A model generated the notes under the pieces. It saw nothing but the letters and a program-made list of their open reading frames with translations, searched no databases and was not told where the DNA came from. A program made the position numbers and the translations under genes. DNA of 64,000 nucleotides from Sphingobacterium faecium (GTDB lineage Bacteria > Bacteroidota > Bacteroidia > Sphingobacteriales > Sphingobacteriaceae): contig NZ_QBKH01000003.1 of assembly GCF_003054045.1 (NCBI RefSeq), forward strand, positions 248,001 to 312,000, read 5' to 3'. Shown here one piece after another: positions 32,910 to 41,712 of the stretch. Position 1 is the first letter of the stretch. The number at the start of each line of letters is the position of its first letter.

Positions 32910-35525
32910 TTAGGATAAACTTGCCAAGCTTTCTGCTAATATTTTCATCTTGGATTCAGCATCAGCTTTTTTATTTTGTTCATTTTGAATAATTTCAGGT
33001 TTCGCATTTTGAACGAACCTTTCATTCGATAACTTCTTGTCTACAGAAAACAAGAAGCCTTTTAAATAGTCAATTTCTTTTGTTATCCTTTCGCGTTCAG
33101 CGTCCACATCTATGTTTTCTTCAAGAGCGACATAACATTCTTCTTTACCTGCCAAGAAACTAACTGCTCCAGCGACTTTCTCTTGAACAAAAGTTAATTG
33201 CTCAATATTGGCCAATTTGATGATGCTTTCTTGATAATTCGTAAAGTCAATCTCTGTTGCATTGATGGCTAGAGGCAAGGCAATCTTAGGAGAGATTTGT
33301 TTGGTATTGCGGATATTCCGAACTTCAGATATGATCTGTTGTACAAAAGTGAATTCTTTAATAATTTTTTGATCGATATTACCTCCCTTTGGATATTCAG
33401 CAACGATAATACAATCTTTCACATCGCGTTCTCCGAATAATTCATCATGCCATAATTCTTCAGATAAGAAAGGCATAAATGGATGTACCAATGTCAGTAT
33501 ACGTTTGAAAAATCCTTTTACGACTTCAAAAGTTTCCATCTCAATAGGAGCTTGATATGCTGGTTTTACCAATTCTAAGTACCAGGCACAGAAATCATCC
33601 CATACCAATTTATAAGTTGACATTAAGGCATCCGATAAGCGGTAATGGTTAAAATGATCTTCTATCTCTATTAATGTAGCATTAAATTTACTTTCAAACC
33701 ATTTTGCAGCAGTTTTCTGAGCTTCATTTGCAGGAGTATTTGCGGTCTCCCATCCTTTAACTAAGCGAAATGCATTCCAGATTTTATTCGCAAAATTACG
33801 ACCTTGTTCACAATACGACACATCAAACATTAAGTCATTTCCAGCAGGAGAAGATAGCAACATACCTACACGTACTCCATCTGTTCCGTATTGTGCCATT
33901 AATTCGATAGGATCAGGAGAGTTACCCAACGATTTAGACATTTTACGTCCTAGTTTATCACGAACGATACCAGTTAAATATACATTTTTGAAAGGAGCTT
34001 TACCAGTATATTCATGTCCCATAATCATCATACGTGCTACCCAGAAAAATAGAATTTCAGGAGCTGTAACCAGATCATTGGTAGGATAGTAATAATTAAA
34101 TTCTTCATTTTCAGGATTGCGAACGCCATCAAAAACCGACATTGGCCATAAACCAGATGAAAACCAAGTATCAAGAACATCTTCTTCCTGACGGATATTT
34201 GATGAAACTTTTCCTTGTGATTCAAATTCTGTAATAGCTTCAGATTCAGTTTTGGCAACCACCCATTCATTTTTCTCATTATACCAAGCTGGTATACGTT
34301 GTCCCCACCATAATTGGCGGGAAATACACCAATCTTTGACATTTTCCATCCAATGTTTATAGCTGGATGTAAATTTATCAGGAATTAGATTAACCTCTCC
34401 ACTGACAACATAATCAAGTGCTGGTTGTGCCAATTTATCCATTTTGCACCACCATTGCATCGATAGCTTTGGTTCAATTGCAGCATCCGTACGTTCGGAG
34501 AAACCTACTTGAGACTTGTAATCTTCGATTTTTTCGATTTGGTCCACTTCTTCTAAAAGTTTTGCAATCTTTTTACGAGCGATAAAACGGTCTTCACCTA
34601 CTAATATTTGAGCATGAGCATTTAATGTTCCATCATCGTTTAATAAATCGATAATCTCTAAATTATGCTTTTGACCTAAAGCATAATCATTTAAATCGTG
34701 AGCAGGAGTTACTTTAAGGCAACCCGTTCCAAACTCTATGTCCACATATTCATCTTCTATGATTGGAATTTCCCGATTTATTAAAGGGATGATTACCGTT
34801 TTACCTTTTAGATGTGTATAGCGTTCATCACTAGGATTGATACAGATGGCAGCATCTGCCATGATCGTCTCCGGACGAGTCGTTGCAATGATGATGAATT
34901 CATTCGAATCCTTTATATTATAGCGGATGTAATATAATTTTTGATTCACTTCCCGACGGATTACCTCCTCATCAGATAAAGCTGTTTTTCCTTGAGGATC
35001 CCAGTTTACCATACGGACACCACGGTAGATATAACCTTCTTTATAGAATTTAATAAAGGTATCGATAACCGATTCGGAAAGATCAGCATCCATGGTGAAT
35101 TTCGTGCGCTCCCAATCACAAGAAGCACCTAATTTTTCCAATTGTTTTAGTATAATACCACCGTATTTTTCTTTCCACTCCCATGCATGCTTAAGAAAAT
35201 CTTCGCGAGATAATGATTTTTTATCAATTCCTTGTTCTTTTAACATAGCTACAACTTTAGCTTCAGTAGCAATCGATGCATGGTCGGTACCAGGGACCCA
35301 ACATGCATTTTTACCTTGCATACGTGCGCGACGAATCAATACATCTTGAATAGTATTGTTCAGCATATGTCCCATGTGCAATACGCCAGTGACGTTTGGA
35401 GGAGGCATTACGATAGTATACGGTTCACGCTCATCGGGTGTAGAACGGAAAAATCCATTCTCCATCCAATAGCTGTACCATTTGTCTTCAGCTTCTTTAG
35501 GATTGTAAGTTTTTGCTATACTCAT
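32910..35525 (-). CDS. valS: Valyl-tRNA synthetase
   Basis: An 871-aa class I aminoacyl-tRNA synthetase. It has PNVTGVLHMGHMLNN (HIGH motif as HMGH), the inserted editing domain (about 190-370, with TTRPETIMADAAI and the editing Asp in TPAHDLNDY), KMSKSLGN, and a C-terminal coiled-coil arm (EERERITKEIDYLKGFL-like) that grips tRNA. It charges tRNA-Val and clears mischarged Thr. Full length. TAAATTTG at 35551-35558 and a terminator at 32851 mark a single-gene unit. Confidence 0.97.
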   Translation of the reverse strand: MSIAKTYNPKEAEDKWYSYWMENGFFRSTPDEREPYTIVMPPPNVTGVLHMGHMLNNTIQDVLIRRARMQGKNACWVPGTDHASIATEAKVVAMLKEQGIDKKSLSREDFLKHAWEWKEKYGGIILKQLEKLGASCDWERTKFTMDADLSESVIDTFIKFYKEGYIYRGVRMVNWDPQGKTALSDEEVIRREVNQKLYYIRYNIKDSNEFIIIATTRPETIMADAAICINPSDERYTHLKGKTVIIPLINREIPIIEDEYVDIEFGTGCLKVTPAHDLNDYALGQKHNLEIIDLLNDDGTLNAHAQILVGEDRFIARKKIAKLLEEVDQIEKIEDYKSQVGFSERTDAAIEPKLSMQWWCKMDKLAQPALDYVVSGEVNLIPDKFTSSYKHWMENVKDWCISRQLWWGQRIPAWYNEKNEWVVAKTESEAITEFESQGKVSSNIRQEEDVLDTWFSSGLWPMSVFDGVRNPENEEFNYYYPTNDLVTAPEILFFWVARMMIMGHEYTGKAPFKNVYLTGIVRDKLGRKMSKSLGNSPDPIELMAQYGTDGVRVGMLLSSPAGNDLMFDVSYCEQGRNFANKIWNAFRLVKGWETANTPANEAQKTAAKWFESKFNATLIEIEDHFNHYRLSDALMSTYKLVWDDFCAWYLELVKPAYQAPIEMETFEVVKGFFKRILTLVHPFMPFLSEELWHDELFGERDVKDCIIVAEYPKGGNIDQKIIKEFTFVQQIISEVRNIRNTKQISPKIALPLAINATEIDFTNYQESIIKLANIEQLTFVQEKVAGAVSFLAGKEECYVALEENIDVDAERERITKEIDYLKGFLFSVDKKLSNERFVQNAKPEIIQNEQNKKADAESKMKILAESLASLS

Positions 35526-35550
35526 GATAATTTTTTTTCAAAATCGTTTG

Positions 35551-35558
35551 CAAATTTA
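35551..35558 (-). promoter_or_regulatory. -7 promoter element of valS
   Basis: TAAATTTG then C on the minus strand, 25 nt before the ATG; a full TAnnTTTG match. Confidence 0.6.
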
Positions 35559-35832
35559 ACGATTTTAGTTGTTTTATTGAAGTTTAATATTGCTATTTCA
35601 AAAAATGGTGTTTGGACTGTTTTTCAAGATTTCTGGGAAGAGTAAATTAGGTGAATTGGAGGTATTATCGTACGATTTCGTATTGGCTGTTGAATAGAGG
35701 TTTAACTTATTGATAACTTGGTTTTTATTTTATAATCTAATCTTAAAGCATCATGTTATGAAATTATTGATGATATCGTAATATTTTTATAACATAATCT
35801 TCACAATCCAATCAATTATTATTGAAATAGCG

Positions 35833-35840
35833 TACATTTG
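35833..35840 (+). promoter_or_regulatory. -7 promoter element of the LtaS-like pair
   Basis: TACATTTG then CG, 23 nt before the ATG. The context CGTACATTTG is the same as at 5262-5271. Confidence 0.6.
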
Positions 35841-35863
35841 CGTGTTTTAATTAAATACTAAAA

Positions 35864-37744
35864 ATGAACAAAATTGCCAGTGAGTTGAAGGCCTTGACTC
35901 AGTATTTTTTATTTTGGCTTATCATATGCTTTATTGATCGATTACTTTTTATAAGTGCTTTTTATGATAAAATTGGATCCAAGCACTTTTTTGATGTTTT
36001 TAAAATCTATTATCATGGTCTTAGTTTAGATTTTTCAGCAGTAGCATACATCTGTGTTATTCCTTTTGTTATTTATTGTATCTTATCTTTTATACCACAT
36101 AAACGCTTTAAAAGGAAGGTTTTAGATATTTATACCATTAGTTTATTGGTCATTTACTTTGTTGTATCTTTTATTAATATCAACATTTACAGAGAGTGGG
36201 GAGACAAGATTTCAAAGCGGGCCATTGACGCCTTTTTGGCATCGCCTTCTGGAGCTGTAGCTTCTGCTGAATCGACACCTGTTTTTTTTCCTGTTTTTGG
36301 CATGATCATAGGTATTGTAGTAGGCTATTTTTTATATAGATGGATGTTCAAAAAAGTTCATTTTTATAATATTATATTGCCACGTCAGAATACGATCAAA
36401 TTAATTTTGGGAGCCCTTTTATTATTTACCTTCATAAGAGGTGGATATGGAAGAGCTACTCTAAACCCTAGTAAAGCTTATTTCTCTGAACAAAGTTTCT
36501 ATAATCATGCAGCTGTAAATACACAATGGGCATTATTACGTGATTATTTCTCTAAAAGTACCCGTTTAAAGAGTCCTTATCATTTTTATGATGATGAGTC
36601 ACAGGTACATGCTGTATTAAAACCAGCATTCCTATCAAATCCAGATTCATCTGTTTCCATATTAACCACAAAGCGACCAAATATTGTTGTCATTATGTTG
36701 GAAAGTTTTGTGGGTGGTTTGATTGAATCCATGGGTGGAGAAAAAGGAATCACCCCTAATTTCGAAAAGCTCATTAATCAGGGTGTATTTTTTGATCATG
36801 TTTATGCCGCTGCAGATCGATCAGATAAAGGTATGATTGGTATCTTTAGTGCTTTTCCTGCCCAAGGACCGGAAAGTATTATTAAGTATATCGATAAACA
36901 TGAAAACTTACCCGCAGTTGGTCAAGAACTTAGCACCGCAGGTTATCATGGATCATTTTATCACGGTGGGCAAAGTGAATTTTATAATTTTAAGTCATAC
37001 ATGCTCACGCATGGCGTTTCGAAAGTTGTTGATAATGCTAACTTTGGAGTAGATGCGGCAAGAGCATCATGGGGAGTTTATGATCATGTTGTTTTCAATC
37101 GAATGTTGCATGATTTTGATACTGAAAAAACACCCTTTTTCTCCACTATTTTTACATTAATCAATCACGAGCCCTTTAACTTACCGGATGGTTATAAATT
37201 CGGAACTAAAACCAATGCTGATAAATTTAGAAGTACAGCTTTTTATACAGATTCTGTCGTGTATGACTTTATCAATCAAGCAAAAAGTAAAAGCTGGTAC
37301 AAAAATACGTTATTTGTTGTCGTTGCAGATCATGGACATCGACTTCCTGCTGAAAAATGGGAGTTGTCAAATCCGCATCGCTTTCATATTCCACTTTTAT
37401 TTTTTGGCGACGTTATTAAACCTGAGTTTAGAGGTAAGAAAATTGAACAAATTGGTAACCAGACTGATATAGTGTCTACTTTATTGCATCAATTAAACCT
37501 TCCTTCGGAAAGATACCATTGGAGTCGAGATTTATTAAATCCTACAACACCGCAAATTGCATTTTACAATTCAAAAGATGCTTTTGGTGTGATTACACCA
37601 AAACAGGTTGTCAGTTTCGATAATGTAGGAAAAATCATCAATTATAAACAACATAGTGATTATTCCCAATCGAAAACAGATAGTTTGCTGAATATCGGAA
37701 AAGCTTATTATCAGGAAGTGTACAAAGAGTTTTTAAAATATTAG
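35864..37744 (+). CDS. LtaS-like membrane sulfatase/phosphotransferase (paralogue 1)
   Basis: A 626-aa inner-membrane protein: five membrane segments (about residues 10-190), then a periplasmic alkaline-phosphatase-fold domain. PNIVVIMLESFVGG is the first metal/Glu motif of lipoteichoic acid synthase relatives. DRSDKGMIGIFSAFP occupies the nucleophile site, with Ser where LtaS has Thr. YHGG and VVVADHGHRLP carry metal ligands. Bacteroidota make no lipoteichoic acid, so the enzyme more likely moves phosphoglycerol, phosphoethanolamine or sulfate groups on glycans or lipids. Its tandem paralogue starts 9 nt downstream. Confidence 0.87.
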   Translation: MNKIASELKALTQYFLFWLIICFIDRLLFISAFYDKIGSKHFFDVFKIYYHGLSLDFSAVAYICVIPFVIYCILSFIPHKRFKRKVLDIYTISLLVIYFVVSFININIYREWGDKISKRAIDAFLASPSGAVASAESTPVFFPVFGMIIGIVVGYFLYRWMFKKVHFYNIILPRQNTIKLILGALLLFTFIRGGYGRATLNPSKAYFSEQSFYNHAAVNTQWALLRDYFSKSTRLKSPYHFYDDESQVHAVLKPAFLSNPDSSVSILTTKRPNIVVIMLESFVGGLIESMGGEKGITPNFEKLINQGVFFDHVYAAADRSDKGMIGIFSAFPAQGPESIIKYIDKHENLPAVGQELSTAGYHGSFYHGGQSEFYNFKSYMLTHGVSKVVDNANFGVDAARASWGVYDHVVFNRMLHDFDTEKTPFFSTIFTLINHEPFNLPDGYKFGTKTNADKFRSTAFYTDSVVYDFINQAKSKSWYKNTLFVVVADHGHRLPAEKWELSNPHRFHIPLLFFGDVIKPEFRGKKIEQIGNQTDIVSTLLHQLNLPSERYHWSRDLLNPTTPQIAFYNSKDAFGVITPKQVVSFDNVGKIINYKQHSDYSQSKTDSLLNIGKAYYQEVYKEFLKY

Positions 37745-37753
37745 TCAGAAAAT

Positions 37754-39685
37754 ATGATAAAGTTGAAAGGTTCATTTGCACCATATTTGGGTTTGTTGAT
37801 TCGATTCCTGATGTTGCTGTTGATTTACGCTTTTTTAAGATTTGGATTTTATTGGTTTAATTATTCGTTATTTCCGAATATCAGTGCTGATCAATTGTTA
37901 TACATGTTTTGGGGAGGAGTCAAATTTGATATTGTAGCATTATTATATTTAAATGTGCTGTATTTATTGATGCAGATTATACCAGCTCCATTTAAATATA
38001 GTACAGTTTATCAAAATATCGCGAAAAAGATTTTTATCATCACCAATTCAATAGGCATTGCCTTAAACTTAGTTGATTTCGCATATTATCCTTTTACTTT
38101 GAAGAGAACTACTGGTACAGTATTCGATCAGTTTTCACATGAACAAAATCTAGGATCTTTAGCTCTTGATTTTTGTCTGGACTATTGGTACCTGATCGTG
38201 CTACTTGTCGTATTGATTTATATCTTAGTAAAGATCTATGATCTAGTATATATAGTTAGACCGCTATCCTTTAAGTGGGCTGCATATGGTATTCAATCCG
38301 CTTGTTTTTTACTTGCTATTTTTCTATTTATAGGTGGAGTTCGCGGTGGATGGGCACATAGTACTAGACCCATTACATTGAGTAATGCAGGGGACTATGT
38401 AACAAATCCTGAAGAGATGAATATTGTGCTGAATACACCTTTCAGCTTAATGAAAACATTGAAAGCTGTTAATCTGAAACCAATTCATACTTATACTGAT
38501 CAAGAATTAACAGCCCAATATAATCCGATTCATTACCCACAAGGTAAAGCATCATTTAGAAAGATGAATGTGGTCTTTTTAATTTTAGAAAGCTTTGCGA
38601 AAGAACATTTTGGAGAACTAAATAAAGATATTCAAGGCGGTAAGTATAAGGGATATACACCATTTTTAGATTCATTGATACGTGAAGGTTATACATTTGA
38701 ACATACCTATGCAAATGGACGTAAATCAATTGATGCACTCCCTTCTGTTATAACAGGCATTCCTTCGATAGGAGAACCCTTTGTACTTTCGGTATATTCA
38801 GGTAATAAAACGACCAGTATTGCTAAATTATTGGGGGATGAAGGCTATGAGACAGCATTCTTTCATGGAGCTCCAAATGGTAGTATGGGATTTTCAGCTT
38901 ATATGAAATTAGCAGGTATCCAACATTACTATGGTAAAAATGAATATAATAATGATGCAGATTTTGATGGTATATGGGGCATTTGGGATGAACCTTTTAT
39001 GCAATATATGGCAAAGGAAATCAATACCTTTAAGCAACCATTTTTTGCCAGTTTCTTTTCACTATCTTCGCATCATCCTTTTAAAGTTCCAGCAAAGTAT
39101 GAAGGAGTTTTTCCAAAAGGACCCTTACCTGTTCAGGAACCAATTGGATATACGGATAATGCCTTACGTCAATTTTTTAAAACAGCAGCTACCATGCCTT
39201 GGTACAGAAATACCCTGTTTGTCATCTGTGCCGATCATGCAACTGTAAGTGCTTTGCCAGAATATCAAACAGCTGCCAATAGCTTTGCTATTCCTATTAT
39301 CCTATATACTCCAGGAGGGGAATTAAAAGGCAGAAGTGATAAGTTAGCACAGCAAATTGATATTATGCCAACCGTTTTGAATTATTTACATTACGATAAA
39401 CCTTATTTTGCTTTTGGGTTTGATGCATTGAACCCTACAAAAGAAAATTTTGTAGTGAATAATAATGCAGGAATTTATAATTTTTACTACAAAGATTATC
39501 TGTTGATTAATGATGGGAGGAAAAATCTATCATTACATAATCTTAAAGAAGATCGTTTCATGAAACAAGATTTATTAAAACAACCACCACTTGTTCTAGA
39601 TACGATGCAAACCAAGTTCAAAGCTTTTGAACAACAGTATAACAATAGGATGATTGAAAATAAACTTATTTACGAAATTAAATAA
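37754..39685 (+). CDS. LtaS-like membrane sulfatase/phosphotransferase (paralogue 2)
   Basis: A 643-aa protein with the same layout as the gene before it: five N-terminal membrane segments, then the alkaline-phosphatase fold. MNVVFLILESFAKEHFG, NGRKSIDALPSVITGIP (Ser at the expected nucleophile), FFHGAPNGSMGFSAY, SFFSLSSHHPFKVP and FVICADHATVSALP mark the active site. The two are clearly paralogous but much diverged, so they probably act on different donors or acceptors. Translation is likely coupled (9-nt gap). A very strong 25-bp hairpin terminator follows. Confidence 0.87.
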   Translation: MIKLKGSFAPYLGLLIRFLMLLLIYAFLRFGFYWFNYSLFPNISADQLLYMFWGGVKFDIVALLYLNVLYLLMQIIPAPFKYSTVYQNIAKKIFIITNSIGIALNLVDFAYYPFTLKRTTGTVFDQFSHEQNLGSLALDFCLDYWYLIVLLVVLIYILVKIYDLVYIVRPLSFKWAAYGIQSACFLLAIFLFIGGVRGGWAHSTRPITLSNAGDYVTNPEEMNIVLNTPFSLMKTLKAVNLKPIHTYTDQELTAQYNPIHYPQGKASFRKMNVVFLILESFAKEHFGELNKDIQGGKYKGYTPFLDSLIREGYTFEHTYANGRKSIDALPSVITGIPSIGEPFVLSVYSGNKTTSIAKLLGDEGYETAFFHGAPNGSMGFSAYMKLAGIQHYYGKNEYNNDADFDGIWGIWDEPFMQYMAKEINTFKQPFFASFFSLSSHHPFKVPAKYEGVFPKGPLPVQEPIGYTDNALRQFFKTAATMPWYRNTLFVICADHATVSALPEYQTAANSFAIPIILYTPGGELKGRSDKLAQQIDIMPTVLNYLHYDKPYFAFGFDALNPTKENFVVNNNAGIYNFYYKDYLLINDGRKNLSLHNLKEDRFMKQDLLKQPPLVLDTMQTKFKAFEQQYNNRMIENKLIYEIK

Positions 39686-39694
39686 TCGATCATA

Positions 39695-39751
39695 AGTCCT
39701 TAAAATATAAAAGCATCTCCGTGCCAGAGATGCTTTTATATTTTAAGGACT
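39695..39751 (+). terminator. Terminator of the LtaS-like pair
   Basis: A perfect 25-bp stem beginning AGTCCTTAAAATATAAAAGC, with a 7-nt loop. The T-rich part is inside the stem (TTTTATATTTTAAGG), so transcript release could occur there. Confidence 0.75.
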
Positions 39752-40068
39752 AGTTATCAGTGTTGGGTTGTTTGATTTGGGGTTAGTATAATCAAATATT
39801 AACGTCTATATCTATTTTGAATTCACGAGTTATTCAAATAGCGAATCTCTATTTACCCTAATGAGCTTATAGAATGACTATAATTTGAAACTTATTCTCA
39901 TAGTGATTCATCAGGTTTTAATACAGAACTTTAGAAAAAGTGTAAATTATAGACATAGACTTATATCATTTTAGAACCTCAAAAGAGCTATTTGATATCT
40001 ATTCACTATTCATGATCACAAATGTATCAATTTGTAATCATTAGCCCATGAACTACAGCAGTAATCCT
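39752..40068. other. Intergenic stretch upstream of mnmE
   Basis: About 317 nt, AT-rich. Only a short imperfect inverted repeat around 39810-39840 was noticed; no ORF, tRNA or clear motif. Confidence 0.4.
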
Positions 40069-40076
40069 TATCTTTG
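40069..40076 (+). promoter_or_regulatory. -7 element 4 nt before the mnmE ATG (leaderless candidate)
   Basis: TATCTTTG, CAAC, then ATG at 40081; a full TAnnTTTG match at the same spacing as at 18521 and 21100. Confidence 0.6.
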
Positions 40077-40080
40077 CAAC

Positions 40081-41457
40081 ATGTCTGAACACCCTATTTT
40101 GGAACAAGAAACAATTGTGGCATTAGCCACAGCAAGTGGTAATGGTGCTATTGCAGTAATTCGTCTTTCAGGAAAAGATGCTATTGTGATTACCAATCAG
40201 GTATTTAGAGGAAAAGATTTATTGAAACAACCCTCACATACCCTTCATTTTGGTACGATACGTGACGGTCAGGAGATCATTGATGAAGTGTTGGTTTCAC
40301 TATTTGTTGGCCCCAATTCCTATACTAAAGAAAATGTGGTAGAAATTTCTACACATAATTCAAAGTATATTATTGAAAGAGTCATGAGCTTACTGATTAA
40401 AAAGGGAGCTCGCGCTGCTAAAGCTGGAGAGTTTACACTTCGTGCTTTTTTGAATGGTGGGATGGACCTTTCTCAAGCAGAAGCTGTTGCAGATTTGATT
40501 GCATCAAACTCTGCAGCTTCTCATCAGATTGCGATGCAGCAGATGCGGGGAGGTTTCTCTAATCAATTGAAAAAGTTACGGGACGACTTGATCCATTTCG
40601 CATCCTTAATCGAATTGGAATTAGATTTTTCTGAAGAAGATGTTGAATTTGCAAACCGTGATCAATTGAAAAGTTTGATAAAAGAGATTAATCAAGTGGT
40701 GAGCAAATTGATTTCGTCATTTGAACAAGGAAACGTACTGAAGAATGGAGTACCAGTAGTAATTGCGGGTAAGCCTAATGTGGGTAAATCGACTTTATTG
40801 AATGCTTTATTAAATGAAGAGCGCGCCATTGTATCCGATATTGCTGGTACCACAAGAGATACGATTGAAGATGAAATAAATATCAAAGGGATTACATTTC
40901 GATTTATTGATACAGCTGGTATTCGCGAAACAATAGATGTGATCGAAGCCAAAGGCGTTGAGCGCACGCGCGAGAAAATGAAGCAGGCACGTTTGATCAT
41001 CTATCTATTTGATCCGACCCAAGATCAAGTGCAAGATATTCAAAATCAGATCACCGAAGTTTCGGTATTAAATATCCCGTTTGTTACGATAATTAATAAA
41101 GCAGATTTGCTTACACAAGAACAAAAACTACACTATGAGCTCCTTAAACCGTTGTATATATCTGCAAAAGAGCAAATAGGTGTGGAAGAACTTAAAGATG
41201 AGCTATTGGCACAAGTAAATCTGGCCAATTTAAATACGGATGACGTTTTAGTGACCAACATTCGACATGTAGAAGCCCTGCAACATACACGTTCATCCTT
41301 AGAACGTGTGCTTTATGGTATTGATAATCCTGTAACATCTGACTTTTTAGCCATGGATATCCGTCAATCTTTATATCACTTAGGAGAAATTACAGGATCG
41401 GTATCAACAGATGATTTACTTGATAATATATTTTCAAAATTTTGTATCGGGAAGTAA
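40081..41457 (+). CDS. mnmE: tRNA modification GTPase MnmE (TrmE)
   Basis: A 458-aa protein: N-terminal folate-binding domain (ETIVALATASGNGAIAVIRLSG), helical domain, inserted GTPase (G1 AGKPNVGKSTLLNALL, G2/G3 DIAGTTRDTIED and DTAGIR, G4 NKAD), and the C-terminal FCIGK with the catalytic Cys. With MnmG it makes 5-carboxymethylaminomethyl uridine at U34 of several tRNAs. The frame opens at 40048, but a -7 promoter box lies between that ATG and 40081, so 40081 is the start. A palindromic terminator follows. Confidence 0.96.
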   Translation: MSEHPILEQETIVALATASGNGAIAVIRLSGKDAIVITNQVFRGKDLLKQPSHTLHFGTIRDGQEIIDEVLVSLFVGPNSYTKENVVEISTHNSKYIIERVMSLLIKKGARAAKAGEFTLRAFLNGGMDLSQAEAVADLIASNSAASHQIAMQQMRGGFSNQLKKLRDDLIHFASLIELELDFSEEDVEFANRDQLKSLIKEINQVVSKLISSFEQGNVLKNGVPVVIAGKPNVGKSTLLNALLNEERAIVSDIAGTTRDTIEDEINIKGITFRFIDTAGIRETIDVIEAKGVERTREKMKQARLIIYLFDPTQDQVQDIQNQITEVSVLNIPFVTIINKADLLTQEQKLHYELLKPLYISAKEQIGVEELKDELLAQVNLANLNTDDVLVTNIRHVEALQHTRSSLERVLYGIDNPVTSDFLAMDIRQSLYHLGEITGSVSTDDLLDNIFSKFCIGK

Positions 41458-41558
41458 TTTTAGAGTTCAATAAGAAAACTTATTATTATTCAGTATACCT
41501 GTTCTTTGATGAAAGTTTATCGAAGTAATGGAGTATCTTTCCAAGAATAGATCAAGAT

Positions 41559-41602
41559 ACAAAAAAGGCCGTTTAAGATTAATCTTAAACGGCCTTTTTT
41601 GT
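41559..41602. terminator. Terminator after mnmE (perfect 44-bp palindrome)
   Basis: ACAAAAAAGGCCGTTTAAGA is followed by its own inverted copy through the centre TTAA. It ends in TTTTTTGT on both strands, so it can act bidirectionally for mnmE and the convergent GH78 gene. Confidence 0.88.
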
Positions 41603-41712
41603 ATAAAATTAGTAATAAAAAGGTTCTTTTGATCATGCAATTTACATATTCAATGATATGAATTTACCCCATACTTCTTGGACCTGATCATCCAATTTGA
41701 ACAAGTTATAAT

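Larger units (their letters stand above)
35526..35863. other. Divergent intergenic region between valS and the LtaS-like genes
   Basis: 338 AT-rich nt. Only the two promoter boxes (35551-35558 minus, 35833-35840 plus) stand out; no other structure or ORF was seen. Confidence 0.5.

Noticed and set aside
40048..40080. Extra 11 codons at the mnmE N-terminus
   Set aside because: A consensus -7 promoter element lies inside; the family start is at 40081.
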